From: Roseovarius sp.
GTDB lineage: Bacteria; Pseudomonadota; Alphaproteobacteria; Rhodobacterales; Rhodobacteraceae
Reading direction: 5' to 3'
Assembly (NCBI GenBank): GCA_027493545.1
Contig: JAOSKR010000002.1
Location: 372,001 to 436,000 of the forward strand
DNA: 64,000 nucleotides
Part shown: positions 53,044 through 63,783 of the stretch, piece after piece
Numbering within the stretch: the stretch's first letter is position 1
Layout of the letters: every line of letters starts with the position of its first letter
The notes under the pieces: generated by a model
Database searches by the model: none
What the model saw: only the letters and a program-made list of their open reading frames with translations
Told to the model about the DNA's origin: nothing
Made by a program: the position numbers and the translations under genes

Positions 53044-54539
53044 CCCACCTTCTGACCACCGAGGAATACCGGGCCATCGCCGCGAGCCTGAGCCTGCCGA
53101 CCCAGGCCTTCATCGACGGCGCGTTTCGCCCGGCAAAGTCGGGTGCGACCTTCGACACCGTGAACCCGGCCACCGGCGCGGTTCTGGCGCGGGTCGCCTC
53201 ATGTGGCGCCGCCGACGTGGACTTCGCCGTCGAAAAGGCCCGCGATGCCTTCGAGGATGGCCGCTGGTCGCGGCTCCATCCGGGCGAGCGCAAGGCGGTG
53301 CTGATCCGGCTCGCCAGGCTCATCAGGCGCAATGCGCGCGAGCTTGCGGTGATGGAAAGCCTCGATGCGGGCAAGACCATCTTCGACTGCGAGACAGTGG
53401 ACCTGCCCGAGACCGTCAACTGCCTGACCTGGCACGCCGAACTCATCGACAAGATCCACGACCAGGTGTCGCCGGCCTCGGACGACCACATCGCCATGGT
53501 GGTGCGCGAACCCGTGGGCGTCGTCGGCCTCGTCCTGCCGTGGAACTTCCCGCTTCTGATGCTCGCCTGGAAGATCGGCCCGGCGCTCGCCGCCGGCTGC
53601 TCGGTCATCGTCAAGCCGGCCGAGGAGACCTCGCTCACCGCGCTGCGCGTCGCCGAACTGGCGATGGAGGCGGGCATTCCGGCGGGCGTCTTCAACGTCG
53701 TCACCGGCACTGGTCCCGAAGTGGGCGAGCCCCTGGGCCGCCACATGGACGTGGACGCGATTTCCTTCACCGGCTCGACCGAGACCGGGCGACGGTTCCT
53801 GCGCTACGCGGCGGACTCGAACCTCAAGGAGGTGACGCTCGAGATGGGCGGCAAGAACCCCGCCGTGGTTCTCGACGACGCCGAGAACCTCGACCGGATC
53901 GCGGCCCATGTCGTCAACGGCGCCTTCTGGAACATGGGCGAGAACTGCTCCGCCTCGTCGCGGCTGATCGTGCAGAGGGGGATCAGGGACGCCTTGCTGA
54001 AGCGGATCGAGGCCCATCTGCGCGAATGGCCGATGGGCGACCCGCTCGACCCCGTCAACCGCGTCGGCGCGCTCGTCTCGCCCGCGCATTTCGACAAGGT
54101 CGCGTCCTATCTCGGCAAGGGACCGAAGGTGCTGATGGGCGGAACCGCGAAGGGCGGCTTCGTCGAGCCGACGGTGCTCGAGATCACCGACCGCGACGCG
54201 GTGCAGCTGCGCGAGGAGATCTTCGGCCCGGTCCTGTCGGTCGTGACCGTCGAGAGCGCCGACGAGGCGATCGCGCTCGCCAACGACACCGAATACGGCC
54301 TCGCCGCCTCGATCTTCACATCGAACATCAAGCGCGCGCTCAGGGGCGCGCGCGCGATCCGGGCGGGCACCGTCACCGTCAACACCTTTGGCGAGGGCGA
54401 CATCTCCACTCCCTTCGGTGGTTTCAAGCAGTCCGGTTTCGGCGGCCGCGACAACGGCATCCACGCCCATGACCAGTATACCCGGATCAAGACCATCTGG
54501 GTCGATCTTTCCGACGATGCGGACGAGGCGGTATCTTGA
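53040..54539 (+). CDS. Aldehyde dehydrogenase (PuuC/2-oxoglutarate-semialdehyde type)
   Basis: A 499-residue NAD(P)-dependent aldehyde dehydrogenase. Key parts are PWNFPLLMLAWKIGPALA, FTGSTETG, LEMGGKNP (general-base Glu) and GENCSASSR (catalytic Cys). Closest by look to gamma-glutamyl-aminobutyraldehyde dehydrogenases, but in this operon oxidation of 2-oxoglutarate semialdehyde is plausible. ATGA overlap with the DapA-family gene; stop overlaps the next start as TTGA. Confidence 0.9.
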   Translation: MTHLLTTEEYRAIAASLSLPTQAFIDGAFRPAKSGATFDTVNPATGAVLARVASCGAADVDFAVEKARDAFEDGRWSRLHPGERKAVLIRLARLIRRNARELAVMESLDAGKTIFDCETVDLPETVNCLTWHAELIDKIHDQVSPASDDHIAMVVREPVGVVGLVLPWNFPLLMLAWKIGPALAAGCSVIVKPAEETSLTALRVAELAMEAGIPAGVFNVVTGTGPEVGEPLGRHMDVDAISFTGSTETGRRFLRYAADSNLKEVTLEMGGKNPAVVLDDAENLDRIAAHVVNGAFWNMGENCSASSRLIVQRGIRDALLKRIEAHLREWPMGDPLDPVNRVGALVSPAHFDKVASYLGKGPKVLMGGTAKGGFVEPTVLEITDRDAVQLREEIFGPVLSVVTVESADEAIALANDTEYGLAASIFTSNIKRALRGARAIRAGTVTVNTFGEGDISTPFGGFKQSGFGGRDNGIHAHDQYTRIKTIWVDLSDDADEAVS

Positions 54540-55880
54540 CCACCTTCACTGCCCGGCGATTGCCGGTTCAGCTCGGTCCCGCTGCCTGGAACGCGATCCT
54601 TGGCCCCCGGCAGCCGGCGACCCCTCCGCTTGATGGCGACCGGACGGCGGATTTCGTCGTCATCGGCGCCGGCTTTGCCGGATTGTCCGCGGCGCGGCGG
54701 CTGACCCAGTTGCAGCCCGGTGCGCGGATCGCGATCCTGGAAGCGGGCCGCGTGGCCGAGGGCGCGGCGGGCCGGAACTCGGGCTTCATGATCGACCTGC
54801 CGCATGAGCTGACCTCGGACGACTATGCCGGGGCAGGCGACGACCGGACGATGATCGGCCTCAACCGTCAGGCCATCGCCTTTGCCCGCGCCGCGGTCGA
54901 GGAGTACGGGATCGACCCGAACCACTTCGACCCCGCCGGCAAGGTGAACGGCGCCGCGAGCGCCGCCGCCGAGGCGCGCAATCACAGCTACGCTCGCCAC
55001 CTCGCCTCGCTTGGCGAGCAAAGCGAGATGCTCGATTCGGTCCAGATGCACGAACTGACCGGCTCGCGCCACTACAGTTCCGGCCTCTACACGCCGGGCA
55101 CGGTCATGCTGCAACCGGCAGGCTATATCCGCGGCCTCGCCGCCGGGCTGACCGCGCGCGGCGTCGCGATTTTCGAGGAAAGCGCGGTCACCGGCCTTGC
55201 GCGCAATGGCGATGGCTGGCGGGTCGTGACCGCGACCGGAAGCGTCAGCGCACCGCGGGTGATCCTGACGGTGAACGGCCATCTCGAAAGCTTCGGGGTG
55301 GAGCGCGGACGACTGATGCAGCTTTTCCTTTACGCGACGATGACGCCGGAGCTCGACGCCGATGCATGCGCCCGGCTGGGCGGCCGGCCGCGCTGGGGGA
55401 TCACGCCGTCCGATCCGATGGGCACGACCGTGCGCCGCATCGACACGGGCCAAGGCGGCAACCGCATCGTCATCCGCTCCTGCGCCACGCTGCGGGCGAA
55501 CACCGTGCCCCGCCAAGGCCGATCTGGACCGCGCCGCCGTCGTCATGCGGAGGAAGTTCGACGAACGTTTCCCGCAACTCGCCGGCATGCCCATGGAACA
55601 CGCCTGGGCGGGCCATCTCTGCCTGACGCTGAACGGCGTCGCCGTCATGCGCGAGATCGAGCGCGGGGTCTTTTCCGGCTGCGTCCAGAACGGGCTCGGC
55701 ACCACGCGCGGCACGCTGACCGGCATCGGCGCGGCGGAACTGGCCTGCGGCGAAAAGAGTGCCATCACCGACCACTTCACCGCCGAGGCGCGGCCGAATC
55801 GTCTGCCGCCGCGCCCCTTTCAGGAGATCGGCGCCAATGCCGTCCTGCGTTGGAAGGAATGGAAGGCGCGCGTCGAGTGA
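54536..55880 (+). CDS. FAD-dependent amine/D-amino-acid oxidase-type enzyme (one frameshift)
   Basis: A DAO-family flavoprotein: VVIGAGFAGLSAARRL (about 44-59) binds FAD, and GRNSGFMIDLPHELT is typical of the PuuB/ordL group. One extra C near 55511-55514 breaks the frame; without it TVPAKADLDRAAVVMRR continues to the end at 55880, 447 residues. The start is a TTG overlapping the dehydrogenase stop. In a hydroxyproline-betaine pathway it would oxidise cis-4-hydroxy-D-proline or a demethylated intermediate; inference. Confidence 0.86.
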
Positions 55881-55913
55881 TGTCGCGCCGCGCCAATACC
55901 GGTTGGCGCATGG

Positions 55914-56005
55914 TGCGTTCGATCAAGAACACCCGCGCGCCCCGCGCTTGCCCCGGGGCCTCGCCCGGCAGGCAGGAGAGGCCCCGGCTTGGAGGCCGGG
56001 GCGGG
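55914..56005 (-). repeat. Dispersed GC-rich palindromic repeat, copy 3 (inverted)
   Basis: On the minus strand it reads GCCCCGGC-ctccaa-GCCGGGGC, CGGGCGAGGCCCCGGGGC, CGCGCGGGTGTTC and GATCGAACGC, the order of copies 1 and 2. It fills the gap between two convergent operons, where it could serve as a two-way stop. Confidence 0.75.
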
Positions 56006-56048
56006 TGACGGGTCCGGTTTGACGCGGCACGGCGCCGGGCCGGGGGTC

Positions 56049-56779
56049 TCAGGGCAGGCTCAGCTTCGCCATCCGCCCGCCATCGACCGTCCACACCGGC
56101 CAGTGACGAAACCCGCCTCGTCGGAGGCCAGCCAGGCCACCAGGGAGGCCACCTCCTCGGGGCGGCCGGTGCGTCCGACCGGGTGAATGCGGCCGATGTC
56201 GCGCCGGAACGCGACCGGGTCGGGCATCCTTGCGATGAAATCGAGGTTGAGATCGGTGTCGATCCAGCCCGGCGCGACCGCGTTGCAGCGGATGCCCTCG
56301 CCACCGTGATCGACCGCGACGGCGCGCGTCAGCCCGTGCAGCCCGGCCTTCGAGGCGCAATAGGCGGCATGGGTAGGGTTCGAGCCCAGCCCCTCGATCG
56401 AGCCGATGTTGACGATGCTGCCCCGCACCGCGCGCAGATGCGGCAGCGCCGCCCTGATCGCAAGGAACGGCGCGGTGAGGTTCACCGCAAGCGTCCGCTG
56501 CCAGTCGGCAAGCGTCATCTCCTCGACGCGCGCCTCCTGCATCACCCCGGCATTGTTCACCAGGACGTCGAGGCGTCCAGCCCGCGCCGCGACCTCATCC
56601 ACGACCCGCGCCGGACAGTCGGGGTCGGTGAAATCGGCGGTGATCGCCTCGAACTCCGCATCCTCTCCGCGCTGCGCGGTGAAGACCCTCGCGCCCTCGT
56701 CGCGCAACCGCCGGGCGATGGCCTGCCCGATCCCGCTCCGCCCGCCGGTAATGAGCGCAACCTTCCCCGCGAACCTCAT
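56049..56779 (-). CDS. Short-chain dehydrogenase, SDR 1 of the amine island (3' frameshift)
   Basis: A classical SDR: TGGRSGIG, NNAGV, the catalytic Ser in IVNIGSIEG and YCASKAG. Near 56096 one base is missing; with it the C-terminus reads FVTGPVWTVDGGRMAKLSLP and the protein is 243 residues. It overlaps SDR 2 by ATGA. Substrate unknown; it may act on a hydroxylated intermediate or cofactor-linked step. Confidence 0.87.
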
Positions 56780-57507
56780 GCCACGGCCTTGCCGCCATTG
56801 ACCTCGACCAGCGATCCGCACATGTAGCGCGCCGCGTCCGAGGCGAGGAAGAGGACGACGTCGGCGATGTCCTCGGGCTCCGCGATCCGCCCGAGCGGCA
56901 CGGTCAGGCCCAGCTCCGCGACCGCCCTGTCGGGATCAAAGCCGCGCCTGGCAAAGCCGGTCCGCAGCATCGGGGTGTTGACCTCGTTGGGGCAGACCGC
57001 GTTGATGCGGATGCCCTGATGGGCATGATCCATCCCCATGCACTGCGTGAGCGAGGCGAGCGCGGCCTTGGTCATGCAGTAGACCGCATGGTTCGGCCCC
57101 GGCCTGAGGCCCCAGCACGACGCGGTGTTGACGATCGCGCCGCCACCCGCCGCCGCCAGGATCGGGATCGCGGCGCGACAGATGCGGAAGGGCGCCTCGA
57201 CATTGACGCCGAGCGACAGCGCCCAGTCGGCATCCGAGGTCTCGGTTACCGGCCCCCTCGTGATGACGCCGGCATTGTTGACGACGATGTCGAGCCCGCC
57301 AAGCGCCGAGCGCGCCGCCTCGGCCAGCCCGTCGGCATGGGCCGCGTCGAGCAGATCGCCCGGCAAGAGCGCGTCCGCTTCCACCCCCGCGACGTCGCGG
57401 TCGGCCGCGGCGACACGCGCGCCTTCCGCCCTCAGTCCGCGCACGATGGCGGCACCGATCCCGCCCGCGGCCCCGGTCACCAGCGCGCGTTTGCCTTCAA
57501 ATCTCAT
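56776..57507 (-). CDS. Short-chain dehydrogenase, SDR 2 of the amine island
   Basis: A 243-residue SDR with TGAAGGIG, NNAGVIT and the catalytic triad in TASCWGL...YCMTKAA. The region after the active-site serine (SCWGLRPGPNHAVY) is unusual for a generic SDR and may define a subgroup. ATGA overlap with SDR 1; 11 nt after the HpbD-like gene. Substrate unknown. Confidence 0.9.
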   Translation of the reverse strand: MRFEGKRALVTGAAGGIGAAIVRGLRAEGARVAAADRDVAGVEADALLPGDLLDAAHADGLAEAARSALGGLDIVVNNAGVITRGPVTETSDADWALSLGVNVEAPFRICRAAIPILAAAGGGAIVNTASCWGLRPGPNHAVYCMTKAALASLTQCMGMDHAHQGIRINAVCPNEVNTPMLRTGFARRGFDPDRAVAELGLTVPLGRIAEPEDIADVVLFLASDAARYMCGSLVEVNGGKAVA

Positions 57508-57518
57508 GGTCGTATTCC

Positions 57519-58625
57519 TCAGGAATAACTGGCGACGGGCGCGCCCAGAAGGGTTTCATCCGGCATGACGCCAAGTCCCGGCCCGTCCGGCAGCCGGATA
57601 TGGCCACCTTCGATGGCGATGCCGTTTTCGGGGTCGTAATGTCCCTCGATATAGGGCGCGGCAAGCCAGACGCCTTCCGAAAGCCGCGGTGCGACCGTCG
57701 CGCCGATATGGGTGCAGGCGGCGGCGATGATGTCGCCGCCCCGGGCGTCGTCGCAGGTATGCGGCAGCGCGCGCGCCTCGCAGATGTCGCGGAACGTGGC
57801 CATGGCCGAAAGCCCGCCGATCCGTGTCACCTTCATCCCGAACCCGTCGCAGAGCCCCCGGCCGACGACGCGCAGCACCGTTGCCAGATCCTCGCCCGCC
57901 TCGTCGATATAGACCGCGTGGCGAAGCTGGCCGCGGATCGCCGCGATCTCCTCGATCGTGTTGCAGGGCTGTTCCATGATAAAGGGGATGTCGGGGCATT
58001 CACGGCTGAGCCTCAGCGCGTCGCGCGTCGTCAGTCCGCGATTGCCGTCGACGGCAAGGCGGACCCTGCCGCCCACCCGTTCCCAGACCTTGCGCACCGT
58101 CTCGATGTCGATCTCGACCGGGCGGCCGCCGATCTTGACCTGTAGCCGCGGGTAACCCTCGGCCACCTTCTCGGTCGCGATCCGTGCGATGTCGTCGGGC
58201 GCGCCCACCCCGGTTGCGTAGTAGGACGGCACCCGCTCGGTCACAGCGCCGCCGAGCAGGTCGGCGACGCGCGCGCCGTAATGCTTGCCCATGAGGTCAT
58301 GGGCCGCGATGTCCACCGCCGCCTTGGCGTAGCGGTGGCCGTTCAAGAGGCCGTCCATCCGCCGCCGGAGCACAACCGGCGTCAGCGGGTCGGCCCCGAT
58401 CAATCCCGGCGCCATCTCCTCGAGCGCGGCGCGGGCGCCCTTCGCGTGATGCGGCTGGTAGGTCGGCCCGACCGGGCAGGTTTCGCCCCAGCCGACGAGG
58501 CCCGCGTCGGTCACGAGCTTCACCAGCGTGGTGTCAAGCGACCAGACCTCGGCATTGGCCATCGTGTAGGGGCCGTTTTTGACCGGCAGGTCATGGGCAT
58601 AGACGTGGATTTCGGTGATCTTCAT
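57519..58625 (-). CDS. hpbD: HpbD-like 4-hydroxyproline betaine 2-epimerase (enolase superfamily)
   Basis: A 368-residue enolase-superfamily enzyme. Its N-terminus ([19 protein letters not shown]) and the [11 protein letters not shown] and SYYATGVG stretches match what I remember of Pelagibaca bermudensis HpbD, the 4R-hydroxyproline betaine 2-epimerase, closely along the whole length. Catalytic lysines are Lys164 (LQVKIGG) and Lys265 (MKVTRIGG); metal ligands Asp193, Glu218 and Asp241. HpbD also epimerises proline betaine. This gene is the best functional clue of the island. Confidence 0.88.
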   Translation of the reverse strand: MKITEIHVYAHDLPVKNGPYTMANAEVWSLDTTLVKLVTDAGLVGWGETCPVGPTYQPHHAKGARAALEEMAPGLIGADPLTPVVLRRRMDGLLNGHRYAKAAVDIAAHDLMGKHYGARVADLLGGAVTERVPSYYATGVGAPDDIARIATEKVAEGYPRLQVKIGGRPVEIDIETVRKVWERVGGRVRLAVDGNRGLTTRDALRLSRECPDIPFIMEQPCNTIEEIAAIRGQLRHAVYIDEAGEDLATVLRVVGRGLCDGFGMKVTRIGGLSAMATFRDICEARALPHTCDDARGGDIIAAACTHIGATVAPRLSEGVWLAAPYIEGHYDPENGIAIEGGHIRLPDGPGLGVMPDETLLGAPVASYS

Positions 58626-58841
58626 TCAGTTTCTCCAGGTGGCGAGCGGCTCGCCGGCAACGTTGCGGTTGACCGTTATTCCGAAGGGCGTGCTTTCGCC
58701 CCGGCCATCGGCGCCGTCGTCGGCGACGACGCGCACGATGATTGCGTCGAATGTGCGGTATTCGCGGCCGCCCGACAGCAGGTAGACGCCTCCCGGATGC
58801 GGGAGGTCGATCTGATATGCCTCGAAGGCGGCGATCTTCAT
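58626..58841 (-). pseudogene. Remnant of a second enolase-superfamily gene (N-terminal capping part only)
   Basis: Seventy-one codons resemble the first domain of a mandelate-racemase-type enzyme (MKIAAFEAYQIDLPHPGG, FDAIIVRVVADDG, GESTPFG) and then stop. A complete enzyme would be about 370 residues, so the barrel with all catalytic residues is missing. The remnant still overlaps the upstream oxidoreductase by ATGA and abuts the hpbD start. Its N-terminus differs from HpbD, so it came from another family member, perhaps a hydroxyproline dehydratase-like enzyme. Confidence 0.75.
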
Positions 58842-59935
58842 TCCGGCTGTTCCCGGCCCGGGATCAGCACAAGCTTTCCGGTGTGTTTCTTTGCGAGGAA
58901 ATCCGTTTGCGCCCGGACAATGTCCTTCAACGGATAGGTCGCGGCCACCACCGGGCGGATGCTGCCGGCCTCTATGTAGGAGACGAGATTTTCGAACACC
59001 TCGTCCTCCTGGAAGGTGCAGCCGAAAAGGGTGAGATCCTTGAGGTAGAGGGTGCGCAGGTCGATCCGGGCGATCGGTCCGGCGATCGCGCCGGCAACGG
59101 CGTAGCGCCCGCCGCGGCGGAGAATGTCCAGCAGGTGCGGCCAGTCATCGCCGCCGACGATGTCGATCACCACATCGACGCTTTCCGGTCCGAGTTCGGC
59201 ACCAAGGTCGGCATCCCGGTCGATCACCCGGTCGGCGCCGAGGGCGCGGACCTCGGCGGCCTTGGCCGGTGCGGCGAGGGCGATCACCGTCGCGCCCCGG
59301 CGCCTGGCAAGCTGCACCGCCGCCGATCCGACACCGCCGGAGGCCCCCGTGACAACCACACGTTCGGCCCCGACGCCGGCGCGGTGCAGCATGTTCTCCG
59401 CGGTGGAGTAGGCGCAGGGGATCGAGGCCAGTTCGGCATCCGACCAGTCGCAGCGCACGGCATGGGTCTCGCGCGAGGGCGCGACCGCGAACTGGGCGAA
59501 GCCGCCGTCGCATTCCGAGCCGAGTGTCCAGCATTCGTAGGGCCTGTAGTCCACATAGCTGCGCAGCATGTTGCGCACGAGAACCCGCTCGCCGATCCGC
59601 GCCGGATCGACACCCTCGCCGACCGCGGCGATATGGCCGCACACATCCGCCCCCTGAATCCTCGGGAACGCGAGTGCCGTGCCCGACCAGCTCGCGTCCG
59701 CGTCGTCGGCCGAAACGAAGCCCGCGGTTCCGCCGCTGTTGGAGCCCGATGCCACGCCCTTGGAATACCACGCGGTTCTGGTGTTTATGTCGGTGTTGTT
59801 GACGCCGGCGGCGGCGACCCGGATCAGGACCTCCCCGGCCTGGGGCGACGGAACCGGGTAATCCGTTCGGAATTCCAGCGTCTCGAACCCGCCGTGCCCG
59901 GTCAGCAGGACCGCTTCCATCGTTTTCGGGATCAC
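58838..59935 (-). CDS. Zinc-type alcohol dehydrogenase / quinone oxidoreductase-like protein
   Basis: A medium-chain dehydrogenase/reductase of about 365 residues. AVLLTGHGGFETLEFR starts the GroES-like domain, and VVVTGASGGVGSAAVQLARRRGA the NAD(P)-binding fold. A GTG at 59935 with GAGG 5 nt upstream is chosen (VIPKTMEAV); ATG 59920 is the alternative. Zinc ligands are incomplete, which suits the quinone oxidoreductase-like branch. Role in the island unknown. Confidence 0.85.
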   Translation of the reverse strand: MIPKTMEAVLLTGHGGFETLEFRTDYPVPSPQAGEVLIRVAAAGVNNTDINTRTAWYSKGVASGSNSGGTAGFVSADDADASWSGTALAFPRIQGADVCGHIAAVGEGVDPARIGERVLVRNMLRSYVDYRPYECWTLGSECDGGFAQFAVAPSRETHAVRCDWSDAELASIPCAYSTAENMLHRAGVGAERVVVTGASGGVGSAAVQLARRRGATVIALAAPAKAAEVRALGADRVIDRDADLGAELGPESVDVVIDIVGGDDWPHLLDILRRGGRYAVAGAIAGPIARIDLRTLYLKDLTLFGCTFQEDEVFENLVSYIEAGSIRPVVAATYPLKDIVRAQTDFLAKKHTGKLVLIPGREQPE

Positions 59936-59993
59936 CTTATCCTCACTCCCCCGGCCCGGTTGGCGGGCGCCGGCCATCGGCCGGTGCGCTGCC

Positions 59994-61544
59994 TCAGTAT
60001 TCCGTATTCAGGGCATCCTCGGCGGGGATCTCCCGCTCGCGCCTTGCGATGTAGTCGCGCAGCGCCTCGTCGGTGGCGGCATCGAGCCTGGGCTGCTGGT
60101 ATTCCTCAAGCAGCCTGCGTGCGTGTGCGAGCGCGCGCGCCGTGATCTCGACCGACCCTTCGGCCTGCCAGTGCTCGATGGCGTTGTTGTCGAAGAGCCT
60201 GGGCATGAAGAAGGCGCGCTCGAAATTGGCCTGGGTGTGCGGGTGGCCGAGGTAGTGGCCCCCCGGCCCGACATCGCGCACCGCCGCCAGCGCCTCGTCG
60301 AAATCGTCCCACCGGATGCCCTCGGCCATGCGGTAGCCCATCGCGCAGACCTCGGCGTCGACCACGAACTTGGCAACCGAGCAGTGCATCCCGGCCTCGT
60401 TCCAGCCGGCCGAATGCCAGATGTAGTTGCAGCCCGCATGCAGCACCGCGTCCATTGTCATGGCGCTTTCATAGCCCGCCTGCGCATCGAAGGTCTTGGC
60501 CCCGCCGAGAAGGTTGGAGCTGCGCCACGGCACGTCATAGAACCGGGCCATCTGACCGATCATGAAATTCATCAGGCTGATCTCGGGCGTTCCGGCCATC
60601 GGCGCGCCCGACTTCATCGACACGGTGGAAAGGTAATGCCCGTATATCGCCGGGCAGCCCTTGCGGATGACCTGGGTATAGGCGAGCGCCGACAGCGCCT
60701 CGGCGTTGAGCTGGGCGACCGCGGGCGCGACCGAGGCCGGCGTGTTGGCTCCGCCCAGGACGAAGGGCGAGCAGAGCACCGGCTGGTTGCGCCGGCAGAA
60801 GGCGCGCATCGCCGACAGCATCGTCTCGTCCCAGACCAGCGGCGAGTTGCCGTTGCAGTTGCCGGTGACGACCGGGGTTTCCTCCATCACGTCGCGGCCG
60901 AAGAGGATCTCGCACATGTCCATAACGTCCTCGGCGTTCTTGCCGGAGGTCGTCATGCCCATGAACGTCTTGTCGGAATACTTCATCGACGAATAGGTGA
61001 TGTGGAGGTGCCGGTGGCTCACCTTCACGTCCATCGGCTCGACGATGTGGTGTGCAGTCGAATGCAGCGCCGGCGACATGTGGGCGAGCTTGTGGAACAT
61101 GTTGAGGTCGTCCATCGTCGGCCAGCGGCGCACGTCGTCGAGGTCGCGCAGGAAGGGCGCCCCGGTCATCGGCACGAAGATCGAATGCTTGCCGCCAAAG
61201 GGCAGGCTGCGCTCGGGGTTGCGCGCCCGGTAGGTCCAGCCCGATGGGATGGAGGCAATGAGCTCGCGCACCAGGGCGCGGTCGAGATGCACGCGCTCGC
61301 CGCGCACATCGGCCCCGGCGCGCTTCCAGTCCTCGAGCGCGATCTCGTCGCGAAAGACCACGCCGACTTCTTCGAGAATTGCCATCGACGCCGCGTCGAT
61401 CCGGGCGATCTGGTCCTCGTCCATCGGCTCGCAGAGCGGCAGGTTGCGCGCGAGCGCCGGCAGCATGCTTAGATCGGGGGCGGAGCGCAGGGCGCGCCGC
61501 GCGCCCCGGCCACCCGCTCTGCCCTTGCGTTCGATATCGTTCAT
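59994..61544 (-). CDS. MttB-family (non-pyrrolysine) methyltransferase, paralogue 2
   Basis: A 516-residue MttB homologue without in-frame TAG. Diagnostic stretches are CSPFVLGGANTPASVAPAVAQ, YGHYLSTVSMKSGAPMAGTPE and GPGGHYLGHPHTQANFER. The family includes MtpB, a proline betaine methyltransferase of an acetogen, and MtgB for glycine betaine. Next to an HpbD-like epimerase, (hydroxy)proline betaine is the likely substrate. First gene of its operon, 58 nt before the oxidoreductase. GGAG lies 8 nt before the ATG. Only distantly like paralogue 1. Confidence 0.88.
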   Translation of the reverse strand: MNDIERKGRAGGRGARRALRSAPDLSMLPALARNLPLCEPMDEDQIARIDAASMAILEEVGVVFRDEIALEDWKRAGADVRGERVHLDRALVRELIASIPSGWTYRARNPERSLPFGGKHSIFVPMTGAPFLRDLDDVRRWPTMDDLNMFHKLAHMSPALHSTAHHIVEPMDVKVSHRHLHITYSSMKYSDKTFMGMTTSGKNAEDVMDMCEILFGRDVMEETPVVTGNCNGNSPLVWDETMLSAMRAFCRRNQPVLCSPFVLGGANTPASVAPAVAQLNAEALSALAYTQVIRKGCPAIYGHYLSTVSMKSGAPMAGTPEISLMNFMIGQMARFYDVPWRSSNLLGGAKTFDAQAGYESAMTMDAVLHAGCNYIWHSAGWNEAGMHCSVAKFVVDAEVCAMGYRMAEGIRWDDFDEALAAVRDVGPGGHYLGHPHTQANFERAFFMPRLFDNNAIEHWQAEGSVEITARALAHARRLLEEYQQPRLDAATDEALRDYIARREREIPAEDALNTEY

Positions 61545-61985
61545 GGTCGCGCTCCGAAGAAATGGGTCGCCGAACTGAACCGTGTTTCGCATCCGCTGGC
61601 AGCCCCTTTCGCGAAGCGATCCGGCCAAATTGCGACCCCCGCAAGGTTGGTGCATCCCGTGCCCCACCGGGCAATCGGCGAGCGCTCGTCGCGGGCATCG
61701 CCCGTTGGTGTCGCCCCTCCGAGCCGCCGGTTCCGGCGCCATCCGGGCGAAGATGCGCTTTTCGCTCCGCCGCTTCCAGCGATCGCGGAGCGCCCCGGCC
61801 GGGCCGTCCGCGCATCGGTGCGCCGGTATGGCCCGCGCATGTCACCGCGCCGATGTCCGAAGCGGTGCGGAACGTCGTGGCAGGATCAACGGGTCTTGGG
61901 CCTGGCGACCATCTCAAACCGGCCGGGCAGGGCGGTCCCTGTTGCAGCGCAAGCCGCGTCGCCTTGACACCTGCGAATTCCGGTC
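61545..61985. other. Intergenic region, no gene supported
   Basis: A 441-nt gap upstream of the MttB paralogue 2 operon and downstream of the aminotransferase. It should hold the promoter of the catabolic operon, but no clear -35/-10 pair, TTGTnnACAA site or terminator stands out. Open frames here look like antisense composition artefacts. Confidence 0.45.
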
Positions 61986-63120
<1,135 letters not shown>

Positions 63121-63123
63121 GGG

Positions 63124-63750
63124 TCAGTCCTTGATCAGGGGTTTTGCCGGGTTGCCGACAACGGTCGCGCCCGGAGGCACGTCGCGGGTCACGACCGCGC
63201 CCATGCCGACGGTGGCACCGGCACCGATGGAAATTCCCTGGCGGATCACCGCACCCGCCCCGATATAGGCATGGTCGCCAATGGTGATGTTTCCGTTTAC
63301 CTTAGCGCCAGGTGCAAAGGTGACGAAGTCGCCAATTACGCAATCATGTTCGACGTAGGAATAAAGATTGGCGTGGAAGCAACGCCCAATGCGGATGTTC
63401 GAGGTCAAGGTCACGAAAGGGGATAGGCAAGCACCTGGGCCGATGGTGACGTCGTCCATTTGCACGACAGAAGCCGCACGTGCTTCAATCAGTGGAACTG
63501 AAGCCGCCTCGCACCTTTCCGCAACGGTTTGGCGAATGGCTGAGGCGGCAATGGTAACGGAAACGGATTTTTTCGTGGCATCGAGACCCAAGAAACCGGC
63601 CCAGTCGAGAATTTCATGACCATTTACGCGGCCCGGCGCCCGCCCGTCATCAATGAACACCAGATTTGCCTCGGGGTATTGCGCACGCAAAAGAGGCATG
63701 ATCCCCCTCCCGCAGCCAGCAGCGCCATAGACACCGATCAAATGGGTCAC
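63124..63750 (-). CDS. PglD/NeuD-family sugar acetyltransferase
   Basis: A 208-residue protein with an N-terminal sugar-nucleotide-binding fold (IGVYGAAGCGRGIMPLL) and a left-handed beta-helix of hexapeptide repeats (about 95-195: VTIGPGACLSPFVTLT, ITIGDHAYIGAGAVIRQG). It N-acetylates an amino-sugar. GTG start at 63750. It lies 33 nt after the sugar transferase and 3 nt before the aminotransferase. The base composition is somewhat lower in G+C than the neighbours, common in polysaccharide loci. Confidence 0.87.
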   Translation of the reverse strand: MTHLIGVYGAAGCGRGIMPLLRAQYPEANLVFIDDGRAPGRVNGHEILDWAGFLGLDATKKSVSVTIAASAIRQTVAERCEAASVPLIEARAASVVQMDDVTIGPGACLSPFVTLTSNIRIGRCFHANLYSYVEHDCVIGDFVTFAPGAKVNGNITIGDHAYIGAGAVIRQGISIGAGATVGMGAVVTRDVPPGATVVGNPAKPLIKD

Positions 63751-63783
63751 GACTCGGGTCCCGTGAATTTTGGCATAGTGGCT

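Noticed and set aside
61541..61840. 99-codon minus-strand frame upstream of MttB paralogue 2
   Set aside because: No family resemblance, no Shine-Dalgarno, and it overlaps the expected promoter region.
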